Source: Paenisporosarcina antarctica (GTDB lineage: Bacteria > Bacillota > Bacilli > Bacillales_A > Planococcaceae). Taken from it: DNA of 64,000 nt. Made by a program: the position numbers and the translations under genes. How positions within the stretch are numbered: position 1 is the stretch's first letter; each line of letters begins with the position of its first letter. Shown in pieces: positions 62,769-64,000 of this stretch. The notes under the pieces were generated by a model that saw only the letters and a program-made list of their open reading frames with translations, was not told where the DNA came from and did no database searches. The stretch covers positions 62,001 to 126,000 of the forward strand of contig NZ_CP038015.1 in the NCBI RefSeq assembly GCF_004367585.1. Direction: 5' to 3'.

Positions 62769-62960
62769 CTATTCTCTTTTATTCCAGTTTTTTAATGTAA
62801 AGATAATAAGAGTAAGGCTGTAAAAAAACACAATCCATGAAGTCAGTCTCGGAAATATATCTACCTGTATTTGGTAGATGATATCTCCAATAGAGTATAT
62901 AAAGGCAAGGATTGCAAGCACCAAAAGAAAACGTGGTCCTTTGTTTCTAAAAAAATTCAT
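62769..62960 (-). CDS. Small two-helix membrane protein
   Basis: Sixty-three residues, two helices (about 10-28 and 38-56), short basic ends. AAGGATT is close before the ATG, a weak site. Terminator at 62727 supports it being a gene. Family not recognised. Confidence 0.65.
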   Translation of the reverse strand: MNFFRNKGPRFLLVLAILAFIYSIGDIIYQIQVDIFPRLTSWIVFFYSLTLIIFTLKNWNKRE

Positions 62961-62993
62961 AATCCTTGGGTGTTTATGTTGTTCATAAGCATC

Positions 62994-63188
62994 CTAAGAC
63001 CTCCAATTATATGGTGTTCCTGGAATCGCTCTATAAGAAGCCATTGTTTTGTTACAAATACTAAAATATTTAATAACAGCATAAATAATTGGAACGCCAG
63101 GGATAGATTTTAAATACTGTTTAAAGAACGCTTTCAAATTAGCGTAAGTAGGATTTTTCACGGTTTTAAATGCCTTATCGAGTACACA
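62994..63188 (-). pseudogene. C-terminal fragment of an unknown protein
   Basis: A frame open for 64 codons without a start codon, bounded by a stop upstream, reading FKTVKNPTYANLKAFFKQYL, IPGVPIIYAVIKYF and ASYRAIPGTPYNWRS-stop. It looks like the end of a larger protein whose front is gone. No family recognised; the SYRAIPGTPYNW ending could help a search. Confidence 0.5.
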
Positions 63189-63208
63189 TTAGGGGGAAAC
63201 GCGGTTTT

Positions 63209-63373
63209 CTAAAAAGTTTTAAACATAGCATCCAGCAAAAAAATTAATAATACGATGATAGCGATAATAGTAAACTCTTTTTTATCAATTTTATTTTTTT
63301 CTTTGTATTGTTGTTTAATCTTCCTGTATTTTCCCTGTAACTTTTTTTGTTTATGTTTTTTATCTTCTGACAT
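63209..63373 (-). CDS. Small basic single-pass membrane protein
   Basis: Fifty-four residues: MSEDKKHKQKKLQGKYRKIKQ, a lysine-rich head, then the membrane helix EFTIIAIIVLLIFLLDAMF. An AAAAGAG stretch 12 bases before the ATG is a weak ribosome binding site. The plus-strand frame across the same region (63255-63494) is its shadow. Confidence 0.55.
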   Translation of the reverse strand: MSEDKKHKQKKLQGKYRKIKQQYKEKNKIDKKEFTIIAIIVLLIFLLDAMFKTF

Positions 63374-63649
63374 CAAAACAGACTCTTTTCCATTTTCAAT
63401 CGTCTCCTTTGAATTTTTATTAATATACCTTTTATTCTATACCTTATTAATAAAAACCTTCTTCAACTTCTCCAGGTTATACACCACAGGTTGACATAAC
63501 ACCCAGAATGGGAAGTATTCAATTTGATTAGCCGTATATTTCAGCGGAAACTAAGGAATATCAAACAAATTTAAACAGGGCTCTTACAATAAATGTATTA
63601 TACTATCATCAGAAAGTGAAAAATTTGAATTTACCTTAGGAGAATGAAA

Positions 63650-64000
63650 ATGATCATCAAAAAGATAGCGCTGGGAGTAACAGTATCTATATTAATTTTG
63701 GCTGTTACTCTATTTTTTATTTTAAATTCTTTTATTCACGTTGAACTTGATGAGCTTAATGGAACTGGTGAATATCAGGATACCTTTTTGTCGCCAAATA
63801 AAGAGTACAAAGCTGATTTATTCTTAATCAATAAAGGTGGAGCAACTAATGGATATCAAGAAAGAGTATCCATTACTTCTTTAAACGATAGCAAAAAAGA
63901 ATTCAATGATACTACTATATATTGGTTGTATCCTTCTGTAAATGTCACATCTATTGAGTGGGAAAGTAATACTGATATAGTCATTAATGGGGAAAAAATA
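63650..64000 (+). CDS. DUF5412-like membrane-anchored protein (3' end cut by window)
   Basis: The ATG at 63650 has TTAGGAG 7 bases upstream; the ATG at 63644 is too close. The 117 visible residues hold a membrane helix (8-28), then a beta-rich outer domain with SPNKEYKADLFLINKGGATNGYQERVS and IYWLYPSVNVTSIEWESNTDIVING. The SPNK-Y-----INKGGAT-G---RV and I-W----VING pattern is that of DUF5412 proteins. The gene runs past the window edge. Confidence 0.82.
   Translation, partial: MIIKKIALGVTVSILILAVTLFFILNSFIHVELDELNGTGEYQDTFLSPNKEYKADLFLINKGGATNGYQERVSITSLNDSKKEFNDTTIYWLYPSVNVTSIEWESNTDIVINGEKI

Noticed and set aside
63255-63494. 79-codon plus-strand frame rich in Phe and Leu
   Set aside because: Antisense shadow of the lysine-rich small membrane protein on the minus strand at 63209-63373.

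Overview
The window looks like chromosomal DNA of a low-GC, spore-forming Bacillales, probably a Bacillaceae/Planococcaceae relative such as Psychrobacillus, Sporosarcina or Lysinibacillus (genus is inference). The signs are strong GGAGG ribosome binding sites with frequent TTG and GTG starts, a T-box leader on argS, two YjcZ-type sporulation miniproteins, an Ena-like (DUF3992-type) spore appendage protein and GC-rich interspersed repeats of the kind common in Bacillaceae. No rRNA, tRNA, CRISPR array or intact insertion sequence was seen.

Layout. 0-6.7 kb: end of a flavin monooxygenase, a small ABM monooxygenase, a CHASE4-GGDEF diguanylate cyclase, a repeat-rich stretch, and a YolD pair. 6.7-11.5 kb: an operon for a sodium:solute symporter with its small subunit, a cNMP/CBS/DUF294 sensor protein and a DnaQ-like exonuclease. 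12.4-28.1 kb: a two-part defence island. The first part is a large-insertion C5 DNA methyltransferase followed, after two terminators and a decayed gene, by a tight four-gene operon: MutL/MORC-like ATPase, Z1 helicase-like ATPase, PD-(D/E)XK protein and AIPR protein. This is the composition of Mza-type systems. It is flanked by divergent 245-285 bp direct repeats. The second part is a Sau3AI-like restriction-modification cassette on the minus strand with a third nuclease-like gene. Remnants of a UvrD-type helicase, an M23-like peptidase and a GNAT acetyltransferase mark old insertions and losses around the island.

28-46 kb: housekeeping and accessory genes: an HTH protein, a DinB-like protein, T-box plus argS, an RDD protein, a DUF4349 lipoprotein, an Ena-like spore protein, an AlkD-like repair protein, a YwaF-like membrane protein, two YjcZ genes, a second diguanylate cyclase, a MarR-MMPL efflux operon whose ribosome binding site lies inside a 17-bp inverted repeat, an IS1595 remnant, an FAD reductase and an internally duplicated surface protein. 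46-57.9 kb: an ABM protein, a third GGDEF protein with eight 21-residue coiled-coil repeats, a DinB protein, a YtrA-type GntR/ABC operon with a clear operator, an XRE/membrane-protein pair with twin operators, an AraC-type regulator with a degenerate receiver, and small membrane proteins. 58-61.9 kb: hutU-hutI-hutG for histidine degradation without an adjacent hutH. The last 2 kb hold small membrane proteins and the start of a DUF5412-like gene cut by the window edge.

All functions are assigned from motifs read by eye; no database search was run.
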